DNA of 64,000 nt, taken from Limnothrix sp. CACIAM 69d (lineage in GTDB: Bacteria; Cyanobacteriota; Cyanobacteriia; CACIAM-69d). Numbering within the stretch: position 1 is the stretch's first letter; the number at the start of each line of letters is the position of its first letter. Below, in pieces: positions 1-8,128 of this stretch. The position numbers and the translations under genes are program-made. A model generated the notes under the pieces. That model made no database searches and had not been told where the DNA came from. It saw nothing but the letters and a program-made list of their open reading frames with translations. Location: contig MKGP02000053.1 in the NCBI GenBank assembly GCA_001913845.2, positions 62,001 to 126,000 on the forward strand, given 5' to 3'.

Positions 1-473
1 ACCAAGCTCCCGATGGGCGCTGTGCGGCTCAGGTGCAATTTATGCCCCAAGTGCCGATGATTCCCGCCCTGCACGCGATCGCGGTGTGGGGCACGCGAGT
101 TCGCTCGCTCGTTCCCTTGGGTTGGCAGCGAGATCCGATCCTGACCAACCTGTGGCGATCGCCCGAAACAGAACCGAATGAAGGTCGCATCAGCTTCATG
201 TGGGTGGTGGGCGAAACCGGCCCCCAAGCCTTGCGACGGTTGGGGCTGACCGTGCCCTTGACAGCCCAAGGATCCCAACAAGCGGGCGGGCGCACTTGGC
301 AGCTTTACACCAGTCCCCAAAGCCCGGTGCAGGTGGCCGCCACCACCGACGGCCAGGATACGTATCTCATCGCAGTGGAAAGCTTGCGCCAGCGATCGCG
401 CCAAGCCATTTTGCAAGGGGCGATCGCCGGGTTTCAACTGGCCCCCGCTATTGCGGTGCCGCCCAAGCCATAA
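1..473 (+). CDS. Unrecognised protein, C-terminal part (gene starts before the window)
   Basis: The reading frame is open from the first bases to the TAA at 471-473, so this is the 3' end of a longer gene; about 156 residues are visible. The protein is a mixture of short strands and helices with Gly/Pro/Ala-rich loops, ends in a Pro-rich tail (AIAVPPKP) and shows no membrane segment or metal motif. I do not recognise the family. The GTG and ATG codons near position 33 are internal codons of the open frame, not likely starts. Codon use and CGATCG sites match the neighbouring genes. Confidence 0.6.
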   Translation, partial: QAPDGRCAAQVQFMPQVPMIPALHAIAVWGTRVRSLVPLGWQRDPILTNLWRSPETEPNEGRISFMWVVGETGPQALRRLGLTVPLTAQGSQQAGGRTWQLYTSPQSPVQVAATTDGQDTYLIAVESLRQRSRQAILQGAIAGFQLAPAIAVPPKP

Positions 474-571
474 CCCCGGACTAATGAGTACCGATTAATT
501 AGGCTTTAGCCCATAGGTGCTAGCTCAGAGGTACTAACTACAGGGATGCTAACTACAGGGGCGCTAACTCA

Positions 572-1414
572 TCAGCTCATGGGCGTGGGTGTCGGGACAA
601 CGATCGCCGGGGCCGGCCGGCCCCGCCGCGCCACCTCCACAAACTGGCTAACCCGGTTCGGGTCGATCGGCGAATCCCGCCGGCCTCGCCGCTTCAGGGA
701 GCTGGCCACAATCACCCCATCTGCCACTTCCAGCAGTTGCGCCACATTGTCATAATTAGCCCCGCTGCCCACAAAGATCGGCGTATCCCCCGCAGCGGCC
801 TTGGCTAACTCCAAGTCTTCGATATTGGGCGGGCTGCCGGTGGCCCATCCCGACAAAATGGCCCCATCGGCCAAACCGCGCTCGATCGTGTCTTGCACCG
901 CCACCGTTAAGTTGGGTGACCCGATCGGGCGAGCATGTTTCACCAACACATCCGCCAAAATCTTGACATCACTGCCCAGTTCCCGCCGGTAACGCAGGAG
1001 CTGGTGGGCCTGGCCTTCAATCAATCCCTGATCGGTGGCCATCACCCCCGACAGCACATTGACCCGAATAAAGTGCGCCCCGGTGCAAGATGCGATCGCA
1101 ATGGCCGAATGGGCATCATTGCGCAACACATTCACCCCGATCGGTAAAGTCACCAAATTTTGTAAATGGTGAACCACCAGCGTCATGGCACTCACCACCG
1201 CCGGATCAACCGCATCTTTCGGAAAAGGGGCATCAAAAAAATTTTCCACCAAAATCGCATTCACCCCACCGGCAGCCAGCGCCACTGCTTCCTGCTCAGC
1301 GCGCTCAATAACTGCCTTAAGGCTCAGTCCCCACCGTGCAGAACTCGGCAGCGGCAACAAGTGGACGACTCCAATGATTGGCTTAGGATGTTTAAAGACT
1401 CGATCTAGATCCAC
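572..1414 (-). CDS. btpA: BtpA family protein (photosystem I biogenesis/stability)
   Basis: The 280-residue protein begins VDLDRVFKHPKPIIGVVHLLPLP, the conserved start of cyanobacterial BtpA, so the GTG at 1414 is preferred over an upstream open stretch that reaches 1522; AGG lies just before it. A (beta/alpha)8-barrel pattern follows, with GVNAILVENFFDAPF, GVNVLRNDAHSAIAIA and a C-terminal phosphate-binding-like stretch (GDTPIFVGSGANYDNV). In Synechocystis BtpA is a peripheral thylakoid protein needed to accumulate photosystem I reaction-centre proteins; its biochemical activity is unknown and it belongs to the BtpA/SgcQ family. The last residues (APAIVVPTPTPMS) form a short Pro-rich tail. 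No operon partner is evident. Confidence 0.9.
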   Translation of the reverse strand: MDLDRVFKHPKPIIGVVHLLPLPSSARWGLSLKAVIERAEQEAVALAAGGVNAILVENFFDAPFPKDAVDPAVVSAMTLVVHHLQNLVTLPIGVNVLRNDAHSAIAIASCTGAHFIRVNVLSGVMATDQGLIEGQAHQLLRYRRELGSDVKILADVLVKHARPIGSPNLTVAVQDTIERGLADGAILSGWATGSPPNIEDLELAKAAAGDTPIFVGSGANYDNVAQLLEVADGVIVASSLKRRGRRDSPIDPNRVSQFVEVARRGRPAPAIVVPTPTPMS

Positions 1415-1903
1415 GCAAAGACCTGAAAACTCGGCGAAACACAGCGGCGTTGCTAGCACCCCCCATTCTATCGAGCTTAGGGATCCCAGTCGGGTCAAAT
1501 TTTGGGGCAAGTTCTCGGGCAAGTTCTCGGGCGAGTTTTCGGGCGCAGGGTTCGCTGTCGATCTTCGTCAATTTCTGAGCTGGGTCTGGGGTGGTGTTTG
1601 GGTTGCCTCCCTATCCGCTATTTGCAGAGTGATTTTGACCCCATCCACCCCTGTAGATTAATGCCCATAAACTCATGCTCAGAAAATCCTGAATTCCAAG
1701 ACTCCTGGGCCAGAGCAGGGCAAAACCTGCCTAAGAGGCACAAGTATCTTGAAAACGCAATATTTCACCGTGCGAGATGCGAGAGCTTATCCCACTCTCC
1801 CCTGATAGCTACGAACTCATTTCTAGAAAATATTCATATAAGAAATACATTTTCGAGGCTAAGATGAAGGCCGAAGATTGTTTAGTACAGAGAGATTGGT
1901 GAA
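1415..1903. other. Intergenic region between divergent btpA and NB-ARC gene
   Basis: About 490 bases without a credible gene, holding the promoters of two divergent genes. Bases 1505-1546 carry about three copies of a 12-base unit (CAAGTTCTCGGG, last copy diverged) close to the btpA start. The part nearer the NB-ARC gene (about 1660-1900) is more A+T-rich than the surroundings and lacks HIP1. Confidence 0.5.
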
Positions 1904-3517
1904 TTGATTCCTCAAGACTTTTTGAGACAAATTGCGAAGGAGCATAGTGTCTCGAATACCGAGCTGGATGTGCTGGCCGCAGCCATCAATGGTGAGCCGA
2001 TGAATGCCATTGCCCAACGCCTAGGAATCCGCCCAGAAGCGGCCCGTAAGCGCTTGGGTGAAGTGTATAAAAAGTTTCATATCGCTGGTGCTGGGCCAGG
2101 AAAATTGGCCAAGCTTCAGCAGATTTTGGTGTCTCAGTATCAAACCCGCCAAACGCAGGGGCCGATCGTGGCAATTCCGGTCACCCCCGAAGTGGAAGTG
2201 GGCGAGTTGCCGCCTCAGTATGACTGGGGAGAAGCGCCGGATATTTCGGCTTTCTATGGCCGTGCGCAGGAGCTGACCGCCCTGCAAACCTGGATTTCTC
2301 AAGATCACTGCCGTGTGGTGGCCTTGCTGGGGATCGCGGGGATTGGCAAGACGGCGCTGGCGGTTCGTTTGGCTCGATCGCTCGAAGAGCAAGACGAGTT
2401 TGAGTTCATCATTTGGCGATCGCTCCGCCATGGGGTTTCGCCCCGCGAGGTGATTGGCCGGTTGGTGCAAACCTTGTCTCGCAAGCGCCAAACCTATTTG
2501 CCCGACAGTGCCCACAACCGAATTACGCTGCTGATTGACTATCTGCGTCAACACCGCTGCTTGTTGGTGCTGGATGGCGTGGAGTCGGTACTGCGTCAGG
2601 GGGATATCTCCGGACAATACCGCGACGGGTTTGAGGACTATGGTGAATTGCTGCGCCGGGTGGGCGAAGAGTCGCACCAAAGCTGCCTGCTGCTCACCAG
2701 TTCTGAAAAGCCCCGTGAGGTGGCTCGCCTAGAGGGCAATACGCTGCCGGTGCGGGTGTCGCAGTTGGGCGCGTTGGGCCCCGATGAAGCGGGTGAAATT
2801 TTCCGCGACAAGGGCTTGCAAGAGGAAAAACTCTGGAAAGAGTTGATTGATTTGTATCGGGGAAACCCGCTCACCTTGAAGATTGCTTCGACCACGATTC
2901 AAGAACTGTTTGGCGGTCGGGTGTCGGAGTTTTTGAAGCAATCGACCCTGGTGTTTGGGGATATTCGCGATTTGTTGCAACGCCAGTTTGATCGCCTGTC
3001 GGATATTGAACGGGCGATTGTTTATTGGTTGGCGATCGAACAGCAACCTCTGTCTTTGAGCCAACTGCGCGACAAGATTTCGATTCCGTTCTCGCAACCG
3101 GAATTAATCGAAGCGTTGGAATCCCTGGGCCGGCGATCGCTGATTGAGCGTGGCGCGGCCGGTGGGGCCATGTTTGGTTTGCAACCGGTGGTCTTGGAAT
3201 ATGTGACCCAAGAATTTACCGATCGGGCTTGCTATGAATTGCAAGATCTGTTGCGGACCCAAAAGATCGATCGCCTGGATCTGTTCCGTACCCATGCCCT
3301 CGAAGCCTCTGAGGGTAAAGACACGGGGCCGATTCTGCCGGCCGTTAAGGATCGGTTGCGGAAGCTGATTCGCAACGATCGCCAGCTTGAAGGTCAGCTC
3401 GATCGGGTGTTGGCTGTTTTGCAAGCCAAGTTTCCCCTCGAAGTGGGCTATGCCACCAGCAATGTCCAAAGCGTTTTGGAGTCGCTGCAGGTGGATCTGC
3501 CTCCGGTTGAAGCCTAG
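1904..3517 (+). CDS. HTH-NB-ARC STAND ATPase lacking C-terminal sensor repeats
   Basis: This 537-residue protein has an N-terminal HTH-like domain (about 1-75: AIAQRLGIRPEAARKRLGEVYKKF, then GPGKLAKLQ) of the kind found before NB-ARC modules in cyanobacterial WD40, TPR and pentapeptide STAND proteins. The NB-ARC ATPase follows: Walker A GIAGIGKT (143-150), kinase-2 CLLVLDGVES (about 218-227), a LLLTSSEKP sensor and GNPLTLKI. A winged-helix region and a helical linker close it. An in-frame TAG at 1883 leaves TTG 1904 as the only reasonable start. From family memory, the linker ending GYATSNVQSVLESLQVDL is normally followed by WD40 or pentapeptide repeats; here the protein stops five residues later, next to a repeat element. 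It is probably a signal-transduction or defence-type switch that has lost its sensor. Confidence 0.8.
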   Translation: MIPQDFLRQIAKEHSVSNTELDVLAAAINGEPMNAIAQRLGIRPEAARKRLGEVYKKFHIAGAGPGKLAKLQQILVSQYQTRQTQGPIVAIPVTPEVEVGELPPQYDWGEAPDISAFYGRAQELTALQTWISQDHCRVVALLGIAGIGKTALAVRLARSLEEQDEFEFIIWRSLRHGVSPREVIGRLVQTLSRKRQTYLPDSAHNRITLLIDYLRQHRCLLVLDGVESVLRQGDISGQYRDGFEDYGELLRRVGEESHQSCLLLTSSEKPREVARLEGNTLPVRVSQLGALGPDEAGEIFRDKGLQEEKLWKELIDLYRGNPLTLKIASTTIQELFGGRVSEFLKQSTLVFGDIRDLLQRQFDRLSDIERAIVYWLAIEQQPLSLSQLRDKISIPFSQPELIEALESLGRRSLIERGAAGGAMFGLQPVVLEYVTQEFTDRACYELQDLLRTQKIDRLDLFRTHALEASEGKDTGPILPAVKDRLRKLIRNDRQLEGQLDRVLAVLQAKFPLEVGYATSNVQSVLESLQVDLPPVEA

Positions 3518-3784
3518 GGGCTGTCGTCATCGGCTGGCGCAAGGCTGAAACGATTGAGTTTTGGTGCGTCAGTGGCCGTAACAAGGGGCTTAAGCCCCTT
3601 GTCTCTCCTGAATCTGCTCGCTGTAACAAGGGGCTGAAGTTCCTTGTCTCTCCTGATCTGCTCGCTGTAACAAGGGGCTGAAATCCCTTGTCTCTTCTGG
3701 CCTGCTCGCCGTAACAAGGGGCTGAAGTTCCTTGTCTCTCCTGATCTGCTAACGGCAGAATCGGGATTTTGGGTGATTCGACCT
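3518..3784. mobile_element. MITE-like element A with four tandem palindrome units
   Basis: The segment starts at the stop codon of the NB-ARC gene with AGGGGCTGTCGTCAT, then GGCTGAAACGATTGAG, the core palindrome, and GCTAACGGCAGA near the right end. Each of these blocks recurs in the same order in the reverse complement of 47389-47532, so the two are copies of one element. The unit GTAACAAGGGGCTNAAG..CCTTGTCTCTCCTG is expanded to four tandem copies here, starting at 3578, 3623, 3667 and 3711 (44-45 base period). The right terminal repeat has decayed. No coding capacity. Confidence 0.7.
3578..3752. repeat. Four tandem 44-45 bp repeats built on a palindrome
   Basis: Copies begin with GTAACAAGGGGCT at 3578, 3623, 3667 and 3711. 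The first copy keeps the full palindrome CAAGGGGCTTAAGCCCCTTG; the others have imperfect right arms (GAAGTTCCTTG, GAAATCCCTTG). Each is followed by TCTCTYCTG and a CTGCTCGC-like joint. Each unit can fold as a hairpin, and the array lies between convergent genes, so it may act as a transcription barrier. Confidence 0.85.
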
Positions 3785-3875
3785 CAATCAAGACCCTCAC
3801 TTCCTCTCTCTTCCGCTTGCTTGGAGAGCCAGGAGGTGAGGTTTTTTGATTGGAATATGCATTTTGGGCCAACGC

Positions 3876-4325
3876 TCAAGAGGCGGCCCCAGTTTGACCG
3901 TAATAGGCACTGTAATCCGTATGTAAGCGAGGATTCAGCAAATCTGAGACCGGGTGATTTTGCCGCAGATGTTCCTCCACAATCCTGGACACATCCGCTG
4001 GCTCTACCCGGGCATACCAAGTTTCATCCGGCACAATTCGCACACTGGGGCCCAAGTGGCACTGGCCATGGCAATCGCTGGCGGTGACGGTGACCCCCGC
4101 TGGCAAGGCGGCGCTCTGGAAAGCGGCCAGCACGGCTCCCGATCGATGGCGGTAGCAGTGAACGTTTTGACAAATCAGGATTGATCGCCCATTTTCCCCT
4201 GCACCCAACTCGGTCGCAGGCTGGTTTTGGGACTGGAGTTCAGAATCAGCAGCGTTGGTCATAGCGGTAGCCGGGGCGTGCTTGGGTGTGGAGTTGGGTG
4301 TGGATTGGGGCGCGGAGTGGGTCAC
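3876..4325 (-). CDS. (2Fe-2S) thioredoxin-like ferredoxin
   Basis: The C-terminal two-thirds form a compact thioredoxin-fold [2Fe-2S] ferredoxin: RSILICQNVHC (Cys52, Cys57), then ASDCHGQCHLGPSV (Cys85, Cys89), giving four cluster ligands, followed by VRIVPDETWYARVEPADVSRIVEEHL. Proteins of this type resemble the NuoE C-terminal domain and Shethna-type ferredoxins and carry electrons; the partner is unknown. The first 45 residues are Ser/Thr/Pro/Gln-rich and poorly conserved-looking. GTG 4325 gives 149 residues; ATG 4262 would give 128 and remove most of the tail. It is divergent from ftsX, about 115 bases away. Confidence 0.8.
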   Translation of the reverse strand: MTHSAPQSTPNSTPKHAPATAMTNAADSELQSQNQPATELGAGENGRSILICQNVHCYRHRSGAVLAAFQSAALPAGVTVTASDCHGQCHLGPSVRIVPDETWYARVEPADVSRIVEEHLRQNHPVSDLLNPRLHTDYSAYYGQTGAAS

Positions 4326-4440
4326 GAGCGGCGTTCGAGGGGGTGGTAACGAATGGGGCCAGGAGTCTGGTCAAGGGTCGAGACCGCCATTCCTCTGATT
4401 ATGATGGTTTAGGAGCGAGTCGAAGGCGAAGGCAACCCCC

Positions 4441-5376
4441 ATGGGCGATCGGACGGCCATCCCTTGGCTGTATCTGTGGCAAGAAACCCGGCAAGGCCTG
4501 CGACGGGGCGGCTGGATGAATTGGGCCGCCGTGGGCACGGTGGCGGTGTCCCTATTTCTGTTTGGCATTAGCTTGCAGGGCACTTGGTATCTCGATCGGG
4601 CCCTGGCCAAACTGGGGAGCCAACTCGAAATTTGCGTGTATTTGCAACCTGGGGCCCAAACCGCCGCCGTTGCCCGATCGATCGCCCAACTCGAAGGCGT
4701 GGTGGCCGTGCAAGTGATTCCGAAAGATCAAGCCTGGCAAGCGTTGGTTCGGGATTTGGGCATTTCGGATATTGCCCGCGCCACCCAACAGTTGGAAGGC
4801 AACCCCCTCACCGACGAGCTGAAAGCCCAAGCGGCCCGGGCCGAGCTGACTCCCCAACTGGCGGCCACCATTGCCCAATTGCCCGGCGTGGATGCGGCCC
4901 GGTATGCGGCGGAAGTGGTGGTGCGGCTGCGGGAGCTGGATTGGGGGCTGAAGGTGTTGGCCACGGGCACGATCGTCCTGTTGGTTTCCGCCGCGATCGC
5001 CACGATCATCACCGCCATCCGGTTGGTGGTGGCCGCCCGTCGCCAGGAAATTGAAATTGCTCAACTGGTGGGGGCAACTCCTGTTTGGATCTATCTGCCC
5101 TTCATTCTTCAAGGGGCGGTTTTTGGGGTTCAGGGAGCCTCGATCGCCAGTTTGGCCGTCATGGCCTTGCAACAGGCCCTCGGTTCCTTGCTCAACAGCC
5201 GCTTGGGATTGGTGCAACTGCTGGCCCGAGACTTGCCCCTCACGGGTTCTGACTTGCTATTGTTGCTTTCGATTTTGGTAGGGTTTGGCTGTTCCGTGGG
5301 TCTCTTGGGCAGCTATGTGGCTGTGCGTCGCACCACCAGCGACTTGGCCATCAGGGGCGCGGAGTTTGAGGTTTAG
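4441..5376 (+). CDS. ftsX: Cell division protein FtsX
   Basis: The 311-residue integral membrane protein has the FtsX order: a short cytoplasmic N-terminus, TM1 (about 27-48), an extracytoplasmic domain with QLEICVYLQPGAQTAAVARSIAQLEGV and VQVIPKDQAW, then three TM segments (about 175-200, 215-245, 275-300) with the permease signature RRQEIEIAQLVGATPVWIYLPFILQG. With the ATPase FtsE it forms an ABC-like complex at the division site that regulates peptidoglycan hydrolases. ftsE is not adjacent here. The start at ATG 4441 fits the family length. Confidence 0.92.
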   Translation: MGDRTAIPWLYLWQETRQGLRRGGWMNWAAVGTVAVSLFLFGISLQGTWYLDRALAKLGSQLEICVYLQPGAQTAAVARSIAQLEGVVAVQVIPKDQAWQALVRDLGISDIARATQQLEGNPLTDELKAQAARAELTPQLAATIAQLPGVDAARYAAEVVVRLRELDWGLKVLATGTIVLLVSAAIATIITAIRLVVAARRQEIEIAQLVGATPVWIYLPFILQGAVFGVQGASIASLAVMALQQALGSLLNSRLGLVQLLARDLPLTGSDLLLLLSILVGFGCSVGLLGSYVAVRRTTSDLAIRGAEFEV

Positions 5377-5457
5377 TCCGAAATTTCGATCGACCCCAAG
5401 CATCAAAACCGTTGATTAACCCCAATTCCGAAACTCAGGTCTGAGGAGGCTTGTTTG

Positions 5458-6060
5458 ATGTTGCTTTCACACCGTTGGGCCCCCTCGGGGTCTTTGGCTT
5501 GGGTGCGCCAATGGCTCGATCGCGCGTTGGTGGGTTGTTTGGCTGGGGCGATCGCCCTGGCGCTATGGTTCGTTGGCCCCAGTGCCGCCTGGGCCTTGGG
5601 TGGCCCGCAGCCGGCCTTGAATGCCCCGGCTCCCGATTTCACCCTACCCAGCAACAGCGGTGATGGCATGATTTCGCTGCAAGATTACCGGGGCCAGTGG
5701 GTGGTGTTGTATTTCTACCCCAAGGATTTCACCTCCGGCTGCACGATCGAGGCCCAGCGGTTCCAGCGCGACTTGCCCCAATATCAAGCCCGTAACACCC
5801 AGATTTTGGGAGTTAGCGCCGATGATGTGGACAGCCACGCGGAATTCTGTGATGCGGAGGGGCTGCGTTTTCCCCTGTTGGCAGACACCGACGGGGCGGT
5901 CAGTCGGGCCTATGGTTCTTGGATGAATCCCATGTCCATGCGTCATACCTATCTGATTGATCCGGAAGGGATGCTGCGCGATCGATTCTTGAAGGTGCGG
6001 CCAGTGGTTCACAGTGCGGAAGTGTTGGAACGGCTGGATCAGTTGCAGAAAGTCGGCTGA
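5458..6060 (+). CDS. Peroxiredoxin (BCP/PrxQ type) with signal peptide
   Basis: A 200-residue peroxiredoxin preceded by a Sec-type signal (hydrophobic stretch about 24-47 ending AAWA). The thioredoxin-fold core carries LNAPAPDFTLPSNSG, the peroxidatic motif YPKDFTSGCT (Cys95), DDVDSHAEFC (Cys131) and LLADTDGAVSRAYG. The usual PrxQ resolving Cys five residues after the peroxidatic one is replaced (GCTIEAQ), so Cys131 or an external thiol would resolve the sulfenic acid. It probably removes peroxides in the thylakoid lumen or periplasm. ATG 5458 has GAGGAGG eight bases upstream and is preferred over TTG 5455. Confidence 0.88.
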   Translation: MLLSHRWAPSGSLAWVRQWLDRALVGCLAGAIALALWFVGPSAAWALGGPQPALNAPAPDFTLPSNSGDGMISLQDYRGQWVVLYFYPKDFTSGCTIEAQRFQRDLPQYQARNTQILGVSADDVDSHAEFCDAEGLRFPLLADTDGAVSRAYGSWMNPMSMRHTYLIDPEGMLRDRFLKVRPVVHSAEVLERLDQLQKVG

Positions 6061-6147
6061 TTGACGGCCGGGGCGATCGAAGTAGGGTGGAATTGGCCGA
6101 ATTCATAGATTGAATTCATAACCTTGAGCTGAGGAGTTGCGATCGCG

Positions 6148-7098
6148 GTGGCTGTTCCCTCTTGTTCCCTGTCGATCATGGTGGCGCGTACGGATCTGCC
6201 ATTCATGATGCATACCATTCCGCACCTGGTTCGGAGTTGTAACTTTCCCTTTGTGGAGCGGGTGCTGTTTGTGGACACGGCTCCCCTGTCTGGCGATAAG
6301 GTGCAGCGGCCGGGCCTAGGGACGATCGAGCAATTGCGGGCCGCCTGCCAAGAACTGCTCGATCGCGGCATTGTCGATCGGCTCGCGGACATGGACTATG
6401 GCCAACGGCCCCAGGTTTACCGCAAACACTTCGGTTGGCCCCTGCCCCACACCCACAACTGGAAGGGCTATCCCATCTTTGGCAGTCTCTACGCCCTCGA
6501 AGCGATCGCGGGTGATTATTTGCTGCACTTCGACAGCGACATGATGCTTTATCAAAAGCCCGGCCACGATTGGATTTCCGAAGGGGTGGCACTGCTCAAG
6601 GCCCGGCCCGATGTGATGTCCGTGCGGCCGCTGACGGGGCCGCCGGCCGATGCCATGCATCAGGTCAAACCCTTCACCCAAGACCCCGATGGGTTTTATC
6701 GCTTCAAATTCTTCAGCAGCCGCGCCTTTTTGATCGATCGCCGCCGGTTTGACCAACTCCTGCCCTGGCCGATTTTGTGGCATCGATCGCCCCGGCCCTG
6801 GTTTGACCAACTCCCCACCGTCCTGCGCACCGCCTTGTATGGAACCACCGGGCGCGGTCGCCTAGACTCCTGGGAATTAATGGTTTCCAAACGGCTGGAG
6901 CTGGGCCCCTGGTGGCGGGCGGTGTTGCCGTCCACCGATGCTTGGACAGTGCATCCCAACTTGCGATCGCCCGAATTTTTAGCCGCCCTGCCGCAAATCC
7001 TGGCCAAAATTGAACAGGGTTGGTATCCCCCGGAACAGGCGGGCCAATATGACTTGCAAATTCAGCCCTGGTTGGCGGCCTTGGCGGCCGAGCATTAG
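6148..7098 (+). CDS. Glycosyltransferase, GT-A fold (family 2-like)
   Basis: The 316-residue protein has a GT-A layout: VERVLFVDTAPLSGD, a nucleotide-binding segment, then GDYLLHFDSDMMLY, whose DSD supplies the metal-binding DXD motif. C-terminal aromatic patches (WPILWHRSPRPWFDQLP) and GRLDSWELMVSKRLELGP follow. It probably transfers a sugar from a nucleotide donor during polysaccharide synthesis; donor and acceptor are not evident. The GTG start is preceded by GAGGAG (6131-6136). The sugar transferase and gmd that follow on the same strand support a cell-surface polysaccharide role. Confidence 0.7.
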   Translation: MAVPSCSLSIMVARTDLPFMMHTIPHLVRSCNFPFVERVLFVDTAPLSGDKVQRPGLGTIEQLRAACQELLDRGIVDRLADMDYGQRPQVYRKHFGWPLPHTHNWKGYPIFGSLYALEAIAGDYLLHFDSDMMLYQKPGHDWISEGVALLKARPDVMSVRPLTGPPADAMHQVKPFTQDPDGFYRFKFFSSRAFLIDRRRFDQLLPWPILWHRSPRPWFDQLPTVLRTALYGTTGRGRLDSWELMVSKRLELGPWWRAVLPSTDAWTVHPNLRSPEFLAALPQILAKIEQGWYPPEQAGQYDLQIQPWLAALAAEH

Positions 7099-7221
7099 CC
7101 GCCGGAATTGGCTCGATCGCCCCGGTAGTCAGTTCTTGAAGCGCATTGTCCGGGCCGGACTTTCGGAACCAAGCCTTATCATTAGGCTCAGGTGTGGTGT
7201 GAACAAACTTGAAGGAGTGTC

Positions 7222-7926
7222 ATGCTGGCTAAGAGTCCTTCCGTTGCCAGCCGGGCCGGGCGATCGACCTCCCGTCGAAGCCTCGGGCCTGCCGTTATCA
7301 GCAACCTGAATGCGGACTTTGTTAAACGACTGTTTGACATCGTTTTTTCTCTATTTGTACTGATTGTTTTTTCGCCGCTGTATCTACTGCTGATTGCCCT
7401 GGTGGCCTTCAGCTCGCCTGGCCCGGTGTTTTATACCCAAAGTCGCGTCGGCAAAAATTTCCGCCGCTTTCGGTGCATCAAATTTCGCACCATGGTGGTG
7501 AACGCCGATGAAATGTTGGCCGCCATGATCGCCAAGGATCCCGCCCTGCGGGCCGAATATGCCGCCACCTGCAAGCTCAAGCGCGACCCTCGCATCACTT
7601 GGATTGGTCGCCTTTTGCGGGTGACCAGCTTGGACGAATTCCCCCAGTTTTTAAATGTATTGCTGGGGGATATGAGTGTGGTGGGGCCGCGGCCGTTGGT
7701 TCCCGAAGAATTGCCCATGTATGGTCGTCACATCCATAAGGTGCTGACCGTGAAGCCGGGAATTACCGGTCTATGGCAAGTGTCGGGCCGCAACGACATT
7801 CCCTACGATCGCCGCATTTCGATCGATGTGTACTATGCCAGTGCTCGGAACCTTTGGCTCGATATTTGGATCGTGTTAAAGACCCTCTGGGTGGTGGTCG
7901 CCACCAAGGAGAACGGCGCTTACTAG
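7222..7926 (+). CDS. Bacterial sugar transferase (polyprenyl-phosphate sugar-1-phosphate transferase)
   Basis: This is the catalytic part of the WcaJ/RfbP/CpsE family: one hydrophobic hairpin (FDIVFSLFVLIVFSPLYLLLIALVAF, about 35-60), then SPGPVFYTQSRVG, RCIKFRTMVVNADEM, TSLDEFPQFLNVLLGDMSVVGPRP and KPGITGLWQVSGRND. It starts polysaccharide assembly by moving a sugar phosphate from a UDP-sugar to a lipid carrier at the membrane. At 234 residues it is the short form without the N-terminal four-helix domain. ATG 7222 has AAGGAG just upstream. Confidence 0.9.
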   Translation: MLAKSPSVASRAGRSTSRRSLGPAVISNLNADFVKRLFDIVFSLFVLIVFSPLYLLLIALVAFSSPGPVFYTQSRVGKNFRRFRCIKFRTMVVNADEMLAAMIAKDPALRAEYAATCKLKRDPRITWIGRLLRVTSLDEFPQFLNVLLGDMSVVGPRPLVPEELPMYGRHIHKVLTVKPGITGLWQVSGRNDIPYDRRISIDVYYASARNLWLDIWIVLKTLWVVVATKENGAY

Positions 7927-8128
7927 GCCCGAGCGTTCTCGATCCATCAGCAATGACCCGCAACGATCGCCCGCAACGATGCCCGGTGGTTGGTGGCGGC
8001 CTTGCTCGATCGTCATGGATAATGGCGACGGTTCGATCGCGCTTGGGTTGCGGTGCTGTTCTCCCTTCAGGTTCGATCGCCCAGCCCAGACGATCCCAAC
8101 CTCCCTTCAGTCGTAAACCCTGTCCCTA

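Noticed and set aside
3578-3752. Possible CRISPR array (regular 44-45 bp period)
   Set aside because: There are no unique spacers: the whole period repeats, and the unit is a palindrome also found singly elsewhere.
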